Assembly (NCBI GenBank): GCA_031581485.1
Contig: JAVLBA010000005.1
Location: forward strand, 1 to 64,000
Origin: BM506 sp031581485
Lineage (GTDB): Bacteria; Desulfobacterota; Desulfobulbia; Desulfobulbales; SURF-16
Direction: 5' to 3'
Length of the DNA stretch: 64,000 bases
The notes beneath the pieces were generated by a model. That model made no database searches. It was not told where the DNA came from and saw nothing but the letters and a program-made list of their open reading frames with translations. A program made the position numbers and the translations under genes. Below are positions 8,990-17,173 of this stretch, piece by piece; positions within the stretch are counted from its first letter, which is position 1, and each line of letters starts with the position of its first letter.

Positions 8990-9712
8990 ATGAGCGAAGA
9001 AGGAAATACCGGCTGCGCCAGATCTACGGGGGGCCTTGTCGGTGAAGAAGAGGAGTTACAGCAGGATCAACCAGCAGCTCATCAAGCCAAGGAGGCCCAA
9101 ACAATGTTAATGGTCGGCAAAAAGGTGCCTGATTTCTCGGCCCCGGCATATCACCAAAACACCTTTACCCATGTGAAACTCTCCGATTATCTCGGCAAAT
9201 GGGTGCTGCTCTGCTTCTATCCCGGCGATTTCACCTTTGTCTGAGCAACCGAGATTTCAGCGGTCGCTGAAAAATTCCCCCAATTTCAGAAACTGGGAGT
9301 GGAAATCCTCTCCATGAGCATCGACAGCATGTTTGTCCATAAGATGTGGAATGATGATGAGCTGGCCAAGATGGTGGAAGGCGGCGTGCCCTTCCCCATG
9401 CTCTCGGATGCCGGCGGCAAGGTGGGCGCGGCCTACGGCGTCTATGATCCGGATGCCGGTGTTGAGACCAGGGGCCGTTTCATCATTGATCCCGATGGTG
9501 TTCTCCAGGGCTATGAGGTCCTCACCCCGCCGGTGGGCCGCAATGTCAACGAGACCCTGCGCCAGGTCCAAGCCTTCCAGCTGGTGCGCGACAGCAAGGG
9601 CAGCCAGGCCACCCCTTCCGGCTGGATGCCCGGCAAGGCCACCCTGCAGCCCGGCATCAATCTGGTGGGCAAGGTCTGGCAGGAGTGGAAGACCAGACAG
9701 GCCTTTGAATAG
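8990..9712 (+). CDS. Selenocysteine-containing peroxiredoxin (UGA read-through)
   Basis: Peroxiredoxin of 240 residues in which the peroxidatic cysteine is encoded by TGA at 9242-9244: FYPGDFTFV-U-ATE replaces the usual FVCPTE, giving Sec85. The reading frame continues without interruption through the family's C-terminal region (PVGRNVNETLRQVQAF, SGWMPGK) to 9712. A hairpin with a GGUC apical loop follows the UGA at a distance fit for a bacterial SECIS. The start at 8990 has a strong AGAGGAGG site; a second ATG at 9104 would give the classical length. The position that in AhpC-type proteins holds the resolving Cys (VCPAxW) is Thr here (ATPSGW), leaving only Cys9 and Cys75 as partner thiols. 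It would reduce peroxides. Confidence 0.93.
9242..9272 (+). promoter_or_regulatory. Sec codon and SECIS hairpin of the peroxiredoxin
   Basis: TGA at 9242-9244 is followed by TTTCAGC (9255-9261), loop GGTC (9262-9265) and GCTGAAA (9266-9272): a perfect 7-bp stem whose GGUC loop starts 17 bases after the UGA. Bacterial SECIS elements bind SelB through a GU in the apical loop, and the spacing resembles fdhF-type elements. Confidence 0.85.
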
Positions 9713-9724
9713 GAGGTCCCCAAG

Positions 9725-9746
9725 GGCGGCAGCTCCGGCTGCCGCC
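9725..9746 (+). terminator. GC-rich hairpin after the peroxiredoxin gene
   Basis: GGCGGCAGC pairs perfectly with GCTGCCGCC around TCCG, 13 bases after the stop codon. No T-tract follows, so it may be an mRNA 3' stabiliser rather than a terminator by itself; a better terminator lies next to it. Confidence 0.45.
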
Positions 9747-9755
9747 GGCTAAAGC

Positions 9756-9795
9756 GGCCCTTCTTTCCAGCACAGAGAGAAAAAAGGGCCTTTTT
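9756..9795 (+). terminator. Intrinsic terminator of the peroxiredoxin transcript
   Basis: GGCCCTTCTTT (9756-9766) pairs with AAAAAAGGGCC with one mismatch and is followed by TTTTT at 9791-9795. It separates the peroxiredoxin from the DsrE-like gene. Confidence 0.7.
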
Positions 9796-9828
9796 CAGAT
9801 CAACATTCTTTTCACCAGGGAAACAGGC

Positions 9829-10194
9829 ATGTCTCCACCATCACCACCACCCAAAACCATACTCTTTGCCTTTAGCGGCAATCCCCTCTGTTTTGTCCAT
9901 GTCCTGCTCAATGCCCTCGACCTCCATGGCCGGGGAGGAGAGGGGAAAATCGTCATTGAGGGCGAAGCCACCAGGCTGATCGGCGAAATGGCCGCAGACA
10001 GCCATTTCCTCCACGCCCTCTATGCAGAAGCCAAAGGGCTGGATCTCATTGCCGCTGTCTGCCGGGCCTGCGCCACCAAGCTGGGCGTCCTGGAGGAAGT
10101 CAAGGCGGAAAACCTGCCCCTGGGGGACGACATGCAGGGCCACCCCAGCATGGGCCGCTATTTGGCAGAAGGCTACCAGATCATCACCTTTTAA
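9829..10194 (+). CDS. DsrE-like small sulfur-relay-fold protein
   Basis: A 121-aa protein with the DsrE/DsrF-like layout: N-terminal beta strand KTILFAFSG, a ligand or nucleotide-like loop, then VVIEGEAT-like strand KIVIEGEATRLI and a Cys-containing helix AAVCRACATKLGV, which holds the cysteines that in the family can carry sulfur. Function is inferred only from fold pattern; stand-alone members often accompany redox enzymes in sulfate reducers. The ATG is preceded by CAGGGAAAC. It lies between a terminator and a convergent alcohol dehydrogenase gene, so it is monocistronic. Confidence 0.7.
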   Translation: MSPPSPPPKTILFAFSGNPLCFVHVLLNALDLHGRGGEGKIVIEGEATRLIGEMAADSHFLHALYAEAKGLDLIAAVCRACATKLGVLEEVKAENLPLGDDMQGHPSMGRYLAEGYQIITF

Positions 10195-10217
10195 CAGGAA
10201 GAAAAGGGCTGTGCCCC

Positions 10218-11366
10218 CTACGCCACCGCCAGGTTCAGGATATCGGCAATGACCTCCCTGGGGTAGAGATCATCCACCTCCCAGAGCCTGGCCAGGTCAG
10301 CGGCATTCTCCGCGATCAGGGCTATATCGGCCCGGGCAATGCCCGCATCCTGCAGACGGACCGGGGCACCGATCTCCTGGAACCATTTTTCCAGGGCCTT
10401 GATGCCCGCCTCAGCCCCCTGGAGACCGAAGATCTTGTCGGCAAAGCGCTCGAACTGGCCAGGATGCTGCCTGCTGTACCAGCGCATCCAGGCCGGCATG
10501 ACAATGGCCAGACCGGCGCCGTGGGCAATATTGTAGAGGGCGCTCAGCGAATGCTCAATCATGTGGTTGGGGAAGGAATAGGGGCCCACACCAGCAGAGG
10601 TCAGACCGTTGAGGGCCAGGGTGGCCGTCCACATGAACTCGGCCCGCGCCTCGTAATTGTCCGGCTGGCGTCGGATCACCTCCTGGCTGGCCATCACCGT
10701 CTTGACGATGCTCTCCACCATCCTGTCCTGCAGCCGGGATCCCGGCTGCCTGGTAAAATATGCCTCCAGAACATGGGAAATGGCATCCACGGCGCCATAG
10801 GCGGAATAATCGGCCGGCACCGAGCAGGTCAGCTGCGGATCAAGAATGGAGACTTGGGGATAGACCAGGGGGGAGGTGAGACTGTACTTCTGGCTACTCT
10901 CCTCATTGGTGACCACGCTGTTGCCGTTCATCTCACTGCCGGTGGCGGCCAGGGTCAGGATGGTATAGATGGGCAGCGCGGCCATGACCACCCTGCCGGT
11001 GAAATATTGCCAGATATCCGCTTCTGCCACGGCACCCACGGCAATGGCCTTGCCCTCATCAAGCACGGAGCCGCCGCCCACTGCCAGAATGGCCTCCACA
11101 TCAAGGCTCTTGGCGAGCTCGATGCCCTCTCTGGTATGGGAGAGAACCGGATTGGAGACCACGCCGCCGAACTCGGCAAAAATCACCCCCTGCCTGCCCA
11201 GGTTCTCCTTGAGCCGCTCAAGCAGCCCCGACTTCTGGATGGAGCTGCTGCCGTAGACCAACAGCACCTTGCCAATGCCGTCCCGGTTCAGGACCGCACC
11301 GATTTCCTCCTCCTTGCCGCGACCAAAAATGATCTTGGTAGGATTATGGAATTCAAAATCATACAT
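10218..11366 (-). CDS. Iron-containing alcohol dehydrogenase (butanol dehydrogenase-like)
   Basis: A 382-aa group III alcohol dehydrogenase. The N-terminal MYDFEFHNPTKIIFGRG is typical of the BDH/YqhD branch; GGGSVLDEGKAIA is the NAD(P)-binding loop; the metal ligands fall in AVDAISHVLE and in EHSLSALYNIAHGAGLA. It would interconvert aldehydes and alcohols. The frame is open to 11480, but AAGGAGGCTGTT immediately before the ATG at 11366 fixes the start. It lies 43 bases after the hydroxyacid dehydrogenase gene on the same strand; the two oxidoreductases may share an mRNA. Confidence 0.93.
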   Translation of the reverse strand: MYDFEFHNPTKIIFGRGKEEEIGAVLNRDGIGKVLLVYGSSSIQKSGLLERLKENLGRQGVIFAEFGGVVSNPVLSHTREGIELAKSLDVEAILAVGGGSVLDEGKAIAVGAVAEADIWQYFTGRVVMAALPIYTILTLAATGSEMNGNSVVTNEESSQKYSLTSPLVYPQVSILDPQLTCSVPADYSAYGAVDAISHVLEAYFTRQPGSRLQDRMVESIVKTVMASQEVIRRQPDNYEARAEFMWTATLALNGLTSAGVGPYSFPNHMIEHSLSALYNIAHGAGLAIVMPAWMRWYSRQHPGQFERFADKIFGLQGAEAGIKALEKWFQEIGAPVRLQDAGIARADIALIAENAADLARLWEVDDLYPREVIADILNLAVA

Positions 11367-11409
11367 AACAGCCTCCTTGTTAAAGATATTCTTCTTAAAA
11401 GAGCAGAAC

Positions 11410-12276
11410 TCAGGTCTCAAAAATCTTTTTGATGGCGCTGAAATCCTCATCGGCAAGCCCTGCGGCCCTGGCCTCTTCATACAGTTCCCTTATCCTGCTC
11501 CCCATGGGCACTCGGGCCTGGGCCTCATCAGCGGTCTGCGCGATAAAACCGAGGTCCTTGCACATATGCTTCACCGGAAAACCGGGCCCGTACTCCTCCT
11601 TGACAAAGAGGGCGGCCTTGGCCTGATAAAATTCGCAGCCCAAGGGACCGGCAAGGAGGACATCAAGGACCTCGGCCGCACTGAAACCGCATTTTTCCCC
11701 CAAGGTAACGGCCTCACCCAGGCCTGCCAGCATGATGCCAAGCAGCAGGTTGATCACCATCTTCATGCTGGTGGCCCGGCCCATGATTCCGCAATAAACA
11801 ACCTTTTTGCCCATGGCCAGCAGATAAGGAGAGAGCGCCTCAAGCCGGGCCGCATCACCGCCGGTCAGGATCACCAGGGAGCCGGCAGCAGCGGCATCCG
11901 TGGACCCTGAGACCGGGGCTTCCACCAAGGCCATGCCCTTGTCCTGCAGCCGCCCCAGCAACTGCCGATTATAGGCGGGGGGGACACTGCTCATATTGAC
12001 GACCACCTCACAGCGCGACCCGGGCCCTGCCAGCCCCTCTTCGCCCCACAAGAGGGCATCAATGGCCTCAGGACCGGTGAGCATCATAAAGACAACCCGG
12101 GCCTGCCGGCCCACTTCCAGGGGGGTTGCTGCCGCCACAGCGCCGGGACCTGCCATCCTTGCCGCCTTGGCGGCTGTTCTATTATAAAGCAGAAGAGGGG
12201 TACCGGCCCTGCTGAGATTGGCGGCCATGGGCGACCCCATCAAACCAAGCCCTAAAAAACCTACTGTTGCCGTCAT
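11410..12276 (-). CDS. NAD(P)-dependent beta-hydroxyacid dehydrogenase (3-hydroxyisobutyrate/GLYR type)
   Basis: A 288-aa member of the 3-hydroxyisobutyrate dehydrogenase superfamily. GFLGLGLMGSPMAANL gives the GxGxxG dinucleotide loop, VEAPVSGSTDAAAAGSL is the substrate-binding signature, and the catalytic lysine is in SMKMVINLLLG. The pattern is closest to glyoxylate/succinic semialdehyde reductases (GLYR), but substrate cannot be fixed by eye. ATG 12276 has GGAGGATCTC in front; a TTG at 12288 is less likely. It probably precedes the alcohol dehydrogenase in one transcript, which suggests a shared role in disposing of reactive aldehydes or reducing power. Confidence 0.88.
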   Translation of the reverse strand: MTATVGFLGLGLMGSPMAANLSRAGTPLLLYNRTAAKAARMAGPGAVAAATPLEVGRQARVVFMMLTGPEAIDALLWGEEGLAGPGSRCEVVVNMSSVPPAYNRQLLGRLQDKGMALVEAPVSGSTDAAAAGSLVILTGGDAARLEALSPYLLAMGKKVVYCGIMGRATSMKMVINLLLGIMLAGLGEAVTLGEKCGFSAAEVLDVLLAGPLGCEFYQAKAALFVKEEYGPGFPVKHMCKDLGFIAQTADEAQARVPMGSRIRELYEEARAAGLADEDFSAIKKIFET

Positions 12277-12364
12277 GAGATCCTCCAAGAATGTCTTTCT
12301 GCTTCTGCTGTAAAAATAAAATTATAGCAGAGAAGAAGGGGGGAATCCCAGCAGCAATTCTTTT

Positions 12365-13603
12365 TTACGCCTCTGGGGGATTGGGCAGAAGCAGGGAAAG
12401 CGCCACGGCAACCAGGGCCAGACAAAAGGCCAGCAGATAACTGGTAGTGAAGCTGCCGGATATCTCGGCCAGGATCCCGGCGATAAAGGGACCCAGTACC
12501 TGGCCAAGACCAAGGGCAAAGGTGACAAAGGCAAAGACATGCACGGCCCGCTGCGGATCGACATAATCCCCCACCAGGGCGGCGATGATGGAGGGCACAC
12601 TCCAGGCCACAATGCCGAAGCAGACGATGGAGAGATAGAGAAAGATATCCCCCATGTTCAGGGCAATAAAGAGATAGGCCAGGGACTGGATGGAAAAAAC
12701 CAGGACCAGGGCCTGCTTGCGGCCGAATTTATCGGAGATGGTGCCGAACACCGGCCCGGAAAAGAGACTCAAAAAACCGACCCAGGCCCAGAAATTGCCG
12801 GCAAGGGCCTCGCTCATCCCCCGTTCCTGGACCAGGGTGGTGACAATGAAAGTGGCATAGATCACATAGGTGAAGCCAAAGAGAAAATAGATGGCCGCGC
12901 AATGATACAAAACAGCGGGGCGCACCTGCATGGGCCGGCCCAGGACGGTTTCATAGTGCCCACCCTGAGCGGCATCCCAGCCCACCGGCTGCAGGCCGAG
13001 ATTCTGGGGACGGTTGCGCAGAACCAGAGAGCAGACCGCGGCCACCGCCAGGACTAAAAGACCCAGGACGCACCAGCTCAGCCGCCAGCCGTTGCTGCTT
13101 ACGGAATTGAGATAGGGAACCAGATTGCCCGAGATGATAATGGCAAAGCCGCTGCCGATGACCACAAAACCGGCTGCCCTGCCCCGAGAATTACCGGCAA
13201 ACCAGACTGAGATGAGGGCCATGATGGAGACATTGGCCAGGGCGCTCCCCATGCCGGTGAGAAAATAGAAGAAGGTGATCAGATAGAAATTGCTGGCCCG
13301 GCTGATCAGGAGCATGGAAAGCCCCACCAAAAACAAGGCGGCACCGATCACCTTCCTGGCCCCGAAACGCCGGGACAAGCGGCCGCAAAGCAGCACCGCC
13401 CCCAGATAGCCGACAAAATTAATTGTGCCGACAAGGCCCATCTCTCCATAGGAGAGCTGCAGGGCCTCAGCCATGGAAGGCAGCAGCATGCCCAGGGCAA
13501 AACGACCCAGCCCCAGGGAGGCAAAAACACACAAGGTGCCGGCCGCCACCACATACCAACCATAATGGATGGCCGCTTTTTTATGTTCTTCTCCGCTCAT
13601 CAT
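12365..13603 (-). CDS. MFS transporter, YbfB/YjiJ-like
   Basis: A 412-aa inner-membrane protein with about 12 hydrophobic segments. The start GWYVVAAGTLCVFASLGLGR, then the loop CGRLSRRFGARKVIG after helix 2 and the matching SDKFGRKQ after helix 8, are major facilitator marks. N-terminal features resemble the YbfB/YjiJ branch, whose substrates are unknown. The frame is open to 13804 but the ATG pair at 13603/13600 follows TGGTGGATC and starts a normal MFS N-terminus. It lies upstream of the hydroxyacid dehydrogenase on the same strand with an 88-base gap. Confidence 0.85.
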   Translation of the reverse strand: MMSGEEHKKAAIHYGWYVVAAGTLCVFASLGLGRFALGMLLPSMAEALQLSYGEMGLVGTINFVGYLGAVLLCGRLSRRFGARKVIGAALFLVGLSMLLISRASNFYLITFFYFLTGMGSALANVSIMALISVWFAGNSRGRAAGFVVIGSGFAIIISGNLVPYLNSVSSNGWRLSWCVLGLLVLAVAAVCSLVLRNRPQNLGLQPVGWDAAQGGHYETVLGRPMQVRPAVLYHCAAIYFLFGFTYVIYATFIVTTLVQERGMSEALAGNFWAWVGFLSLFSGPVFGTISDKFGRKQALVLVFSIQSLAYLFIALNMGDIFLYLSIVCFGIVAWSVPSIIAALVGDYVDPQRAVHVFAFVTFALGLGQVLGPFIAGILAEISGSFTTSYLLAFCLALVAVALSLLLPNPPEA

Positions 13604-13812
13604 GATGATCCACCATAAGGCATGGTGTTGAAAAGACCAGATAAAACGACCCGCCAACAGCAAAGCAGAGGATGCACTCTCGCTTCCAGCGAGGCAGAGA
13701 ATGCGCAAAGGGCTGCCTGGCAGAAGGGCAGCTTCTGATTCCAGCAAGAGCTCTTGGGGGCAATGGAGGCGGGCGAGGAGCGGTAATGACGATTCCGGCT
13801 TCAATTAATTTA

Positions 13813-13842
13813 TTGACACCGCCCTTTCTTTCACCCTACTAT
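13813..13842 (+). promoter_or_regulatory. Sigma-70-type promoter before the ankyrin relic
   Basis: TTGACA (13813-13818), 18 bases, TACTAT (13837-13842), a good match to consensus in an AT-rich stretch. It faces the ankyrin-repeat relic, so the dead gene may still be transcribed. Confidence 0.45.
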
Positions 13843-13862
13843 TTAAGAATAATTCCTATTAG

Positions 13863-14216
13863 AAAGGGTGTTGCGGCCTGCCTGTCAATCTCAGCGACAG
13901 CAGAGGCAATTCCCTGCTCATGCTGGCGGCCTATAATGACCAGGCCAAAACAGAGGCCATGCGGATAGCAGAGGGTGCCCAGGTGGATCGCCGCAATGAT
14001 CACGGCCAGCCCCCTCTCTGGGAGGCAGGGGCAGACCTTGACGCGGATAACGGCGGCGGCAAAACAGCGCTCATGTTCGGCCATCGTCCGGTCGTTGCCT
14101 ATCTTCTTGAGCAAGGTGCCGACCCCGCCTCCCAGACCTTGATGGGCATATCGGCCCAGAGTCCGGCCAAATTTACCGGTGCCTTCCACTCCCTGGGTTC
14201 TTTGTTCTCGAAATAG
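13863..14216 (+). pseudogene. Ankyrin-repeat protein relic with internal deletions
   Basis: The frame reads VNLSDSRGNSLLMLAAYNDQ, then AEGAQVDRRNDHG, LWEAGADLDADNGGGKTAL, then RPVVAYLLEQGADP. These are ankyrin-repeat cores, but pieces of each ~33-residue repeat are missing: the second repeat is cut between DHGQPPL and WEAGADL, and the third lacks part of its first helix (TALMFGHRP). No start codon with a ribosome site precedes the first repeat; the first ATG (13920) lies inside it and a stop sits at 13860. I read it as a gene decaying by short in-frame deletions. A short expressed protein from ATG 13920 (98 aa) cannot be excluded. Confidence 0.65.
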
Positions 14217-14229
14217 AATGTGTTATAAA
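14202..14229 (+). promoter_or_regulatory. Possible rubrerythrin promoter
   Basis: TTGTTC (14202-14207), 16 bases, TATAAA (14224-14229), 83 bases before the rubrerythrin start. The -10 is good, the -35 weak. Confidence 0.35.
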
Positions 14230-14311
14230 ATAAGATCAGCTGCTGCTCCTGCCGGCAACCACGGCCATAAAAAAAGAACCGCCCTTCCCCCTACCCAAGA
14301 GGAAAAAGACC

Positions 14312-14887
14312 ATGCCCAATTTAAAAGGTACCCAGACTGAAAAAAACATTCTCACCGCCTTTGCCGGTGAATCCCAGGCCCGCAACCGCTACACCTATTT
14401 CGCCTCTGCGGCCAAAAAGGAGGGCTATGTGCAGATGTCCGACATCTTCGCGGAAACCGCTGACCAGGAAAAGGAGCATGCCAAGCGTCTCTTCAAACTG
14501 CTGGAAGGCGGGGAGGTGGAGATCACCGCCAGCTTTCCGGCCGGCGTTATCAGCACCACCACCGAAAACCTGGCCGAGGCCGCTGCCGGCGAGCACTATG
14601 AATACAGTGAGATGTATCCCGGCTTTGCCGAGATTGCCCGCGCCGAGGGCTTCACTGAAATCGCCGATATCTTCATGGCCATTGCCGTGGCCGAGAAACA
14701 GCATGAGAAACGTTATCTGGCCCTCAAGGCCAACATCGAGGCAGATCGTGTCTTCCAGCGGCAGGAGACAGAGACTTGGCGCTGCCGTAACTGCGGCTAC
14801 CTCCACAAGGGCAAGGGGGCGCCGGAAGTCTGCCCGGCCTGCGACCATCCGGTGGACCATTTCGAGCTCCTGGCCGAAAACTGGTAA
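14312..14887 (+). CDS. rbr: Rubrerythrin
   Basis: A 191-aa peroxide-scavenging diiron protein. The ferritin-like domain carries the Glu and His ligands (AFAGESQARNRYTYFA near the start, QEKEHAKR, ARAEGFTEIADIF, EKQHEKRY), and the C-terminal rubredoxin domain has CRNCGY and CPACDHP, the two CxxC pairs of an Fe(SCys)4 site. Length is normal. It reduces hydrogen peroxide to water with electrons from rubredoxin or NADH systems in anaerobes. A ribosome site AGAGGAAAAAG precedes the ATG, and an intrinsic terminator follows, so it is monocistronic. Confidence 0.97.
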   Translation: MPNLKGTQTEKNILTAFAGESQARNRYTYFASAAKKEGYVQMSDIFAETADQEKEHAKRLFKLLEGGEVEITASFPAGVISTTTENLAEAAAGEHYEYSEMYPGFAEIARAEGFTEIADIFMAIAVAEKQHEKRYLALKANIEADRVFQRQETETWRCRNCGYLHKGKGAPEVCPACDHPVDHFELLAENW

Positions 14888-14907
14888 CCCGGCCTGATCC
14901 GCACCTG

Positions 14908-14945
14908 AAAAAAGCCCGGAAACATCGGCGCTCCGGGCTTTTTTC
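14908..14945 (+). terminator. Intrinsic terminator of rubrerythrin
   Basis: AAAAAGCCCGGA and TCCGGGCTTTTTT form a 12-bp A/T-flanked stem 20 bases after the rubrerythrin stop, followed by T residues. The flanking A-tract would let it work for the convergent microprotein gene as well. Confidence 0.9.
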
Positions 14946-14978
14946 TGACGTTCATCAGGAAGTTAGGGCAGCCGCCGG

Positions 14979-15143
14979 TCAGGAGCGCTCGTTATGGGGA
15001 GGCTTTTCTTGAAATTTTTTAGTTCTTGCAGGTACTTGATAATTCTCGCAAAATTCCCTGACCAACCTATAGCGCTCCACCAAGGTCAGTCGGGTGTAGA
15101 GGGGACTCTGCATCAAAATTTGCACAACATCACGAGCATCCAT
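14979..15143 (-). CDS. Microprotein of unknown family, copy B (54 aa)
   Basis: A 54-residue frame with ATG at 15143 preceded by AGGAGAGAAAGG. It starts MDARDVVQILMQSPLYTRL and aligns gap-free with the 40-aa protein at 184-306 (18 identical positions), then adds a charged tail NENYQVP...KKFQEKPPHNERS. Both copies keep ILxQSPLYxRL and LVxEFC. The identity and the good ribosome sites on both argue for real translation. It is divergent from the 144-aa gene at 15332 and convergent with rubrerythrin. I do not know the family; a small regulator or protein partner is conceivable but unsupported. Confidence 0.75.
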   Translation of the reverse strand: MDARDVVQILMQSPLYTRLTLVERYRLVREFCENYQVPARTKKFQEKPPHNERS

Positions 15144-15331
15144 GTCCTTTCTCTCCTGCAGGTTGTCTCAACAGCCATTTTGGGACCCCTGCCTCTTCTG
15201 CCAACAGCCCGGCAACAGCTCTCTCCTTCCACATCTTATCAGCACAAGACGTGCCAAACAAGGCGATCCCGCTGTGACCCTCAAAAAAACCCATTTCCAA
15301 ACAACCTATTACCCTCTGAAGGAGTAAAATC

Positions 15332-15766
15332 ATGGAACTTGCGCACCGAAACTACCATTTAAAACTGCAGGAAATGTGTGATTGTTACCTGGATACCGAT
15401 TTCAAAAAAAAGCTGCACGACATGGCAAGCCAGGGCTCCGACGACCTGGAAGAGAACGCCATCAAATATCTCGCCCTGGCCATCATGTACACCATCACGG
15501 AAAAGGCCGCCAAGCTTTCCCTCCAGAAAAAGGAGGAGAAGGTCACCGTGAAGATAAAGGGGGAGGAAAAGATAACCCTGCCGGCGCCCACAGCTGCCCA
15601 GTTTGACAAGATAGTGGAGATCATCCGGGCCATCCTCCATCTGGAGGAGGATACGGGCGAGATGCCTCTGACCATGGGACTGCGCAGCGGCGACATAGAA
15701 GTACAGGTCAAGACCAAGCGCAAAGAGGGCAAGGAATCTCTCAAGATAGAATTCCCTCCCCTCTAA
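15332..15766 (+). CDS. Conserved-looking hypothetical protein (144 aa)
   Basis: A 144-aa soluble protein with AAGGAG nine bases before the ATG. N-terminal half is helical and acidic (LKLQEMCDCYLDTDF, DDLEENAIKYLALAIMYTI); a lysine-rich hairpin KKEEKVTVKIKGEEKITLP follows, then a helix and a final strand VQVKTKRKEGKESLKIEFP. No signal peptide or membrane segment. I do not recognise the family. The composition and ribosome site say it is a real gene; it is divergently arranged with microprotein B and could share its promoter region. Confidence 0.7.
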   Translation: MELAHRNYHLKLQEMCDCYLDTDFKKKLHDMASQGSDDLEENAIKYLALAIMYTITEKAAKLSLQKKEEKVTVKIKGEEKITLPAPTAAQFDKIVEIIRAILHLEEDTGEMPLTMGLRSGDIEVQVKTKRKEGKESLKIEFPPL

Positions 15767-15847
15767 CCGGGCATGGTTCACCGCCCCCAAGAGAAGGGGT
15801 CATGGCCCAGGCGGGGCACCCTTTCAGCCCACCTGGGCTCCGCACTC

Positions 15848-17104
15848 TTACCGGCCATGCCCCTTCTCTTGCTCAACAAAAAGGACTTCCACGCTCCTCT
15901 CACCATCCTCACCCAGGATCACCAGTTGGCCGCTGTCACCGGCAGACTTATTCTTGACGGCGTAGATCAGATCGAATGTATCCAGGAGATCCACACCGTC
16001 AAAACGGATGATCCGCTCTCCTTTGGTAATGCCGGCAAGGGCCGCCACTGAGCCGGGCATGACCCCCACCACCAACACCCCCGGCCCCTCTTCTTGCTCA
16101 GCCAGCATGACGCCCAACCGCACCCCCGTCTCCGGCAGTATCTCATACTCCTGATAGACCAGATAATCGGCCCGGGGCATGGGGAAGGGGGGCATGGTGA
16201 CATGCATCCGCTGATGCTCTTTCTCCTTGGGGACCTTGAGGGTGGCGCTGCCGATGATGGTATAGGCCAGGGGCAGACGGCGGAAGACACGGCGCGGAAT
16301 GCCAAAGCCATATTCCACATGCCAACCACCGGCAATCACCACCATATGCATGGCCGGATGGTGGGCCAGATAATCCGCCACAGAGCGGGCCATGGTCTCA
16401 TCCCAGATGGTCTGGCGGCGATGGAAACGCTGCACCATCTTACCGCCGGCCGCATGATCCTTGATCATGGCCTCCACCATGGCGCGTTGATAGGGGTCAC
16501 TCATGTCCATCTCTGGCAGCTCTTCCCGCAGCTCGGGGGCCAACTCAGCCAAAGGCATCAGGCTGGCCTTATTGCCCAGTTCCTTGTCAATGTTGAGGCC
16601 GATGATGGCGATCTTGTTATCGCGGCAAAAGAGAAGAATATCCCGGTAATAGGCAAAATCAGAGCCCCAGCCCTCGCTGAACCAGCGGCTCTGCCGCAGA
16701 AATTCCTTCTCGGTGAGCTCCCCTGCCACCCACTGATCCAAGGCCTCCTGCTGGCTGGCTGTAAACATCTCCATACCCAGGGCTACCTGGCCCGGATGGC
16801 GGCTGGCCATGGCCGCAAGCACAGCAAGCTCCAAACGGTGAGAGGCCGGGTTATCATGGGTCTCCCCCACATAGACCAGGGGCACCTGGGTGGCATTGGT
16901 CAGCATCTGGGCCTCACTGACATAAGAGCCTGTAGCCAGATGCAGGATATCACCCACTTGCGGCTCTGTGGCCGGTGGATAGGGCATCTCGCAATTCCAC
17001 CGGGGTGCGGTGGCACACCCCCCCAGCACCAAGGCAACAACAAGGGCCAGACCGGCGGCCACATTCCTGCCTTTTCTTTTCTCCTTGGCACACATCAGGC
17101 TCAT
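15848..17104 (-). CDS. ChaN-family lipoprotein with C-terminal PDZ domain
   Basis: A 418-aa secreted protein. Type II signal: KRKGRNVAAGLALVVALVL then lipobox LGGC (about Cys29). The central domain is the haem-binding uptake (ChaN-like, PF04187) type, with VYVGETHDNPASHRLEL and the later VVIAGGWHVEYG that carries a conserved His. C-terminal residues about 325-400 are a PDZ domain (GVLVVGVMPGSVAALAGI, GERIIRFDGVDLLDTFDL). ChaN of Campylobacter binds haem pairs at the outer membrane; the PDZ fusion implies a protease- or peptide-coupled variant (inference). AAGGAGAATAT precedes ATG 17104. Confidence 0.88.
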   Translation of the reverse strand: MSLMCAKEKRKGRNVAAGLALVVALVLGGCATAPRWNCEMPYPPATEPQVGDILHLATGSYVSEAQMLTNATQVPLVYVGETHDNPASHRLELAVLAAMASRHPGQVALGMEMFTASQQEALDQWVAGELTEKEFLRQSRWFSEGWGSDFAYYRDILLFCRDNKIAIIGLNIDKELGNKASLMPLAELAPELREELPEMDMSDPYQRAMVEAMIKDHAAGGKMVQRFHRRQTIWDETMARSVADYLAHHPAMHMVVIAGGWHVEYGFGIPRRVFRRLPLAYTIIGSATLKVPKEKEHQRMHVTMPPFPMPRADYLVYQEYEILPETGVRLGVMLAEQEEGPGVLVVGVMPGSVAALAGITKGERIIRFDGVDLLDTFDLIYAVKNKSAGDSGQLVILGEDGERSVEVLFVEQEKGHGR

Positions 17105-17173
17105 ATATTCTCCTTTTTTTTGATGATCCCTTTGCATAATCCACCCCGGGCGCCAAGGCCACTGGAAAAAAAC

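Noticed and set aside
9242..9244. TGA read as a stop, making the peroxiredoxin a pseudogene
   Set aside because: The stop replaces exactly the catalytic Cys, the frame continues intact, and a SECIS-like hairpin follows, so selenocysteine is much more likely.
14994..15362. 122-aa rightward frame upstream of the 144-aa gene
   Set aside because: It overlaps microprotein B on the other strand and the start of the 144-aa gene, and has no ribosome site.
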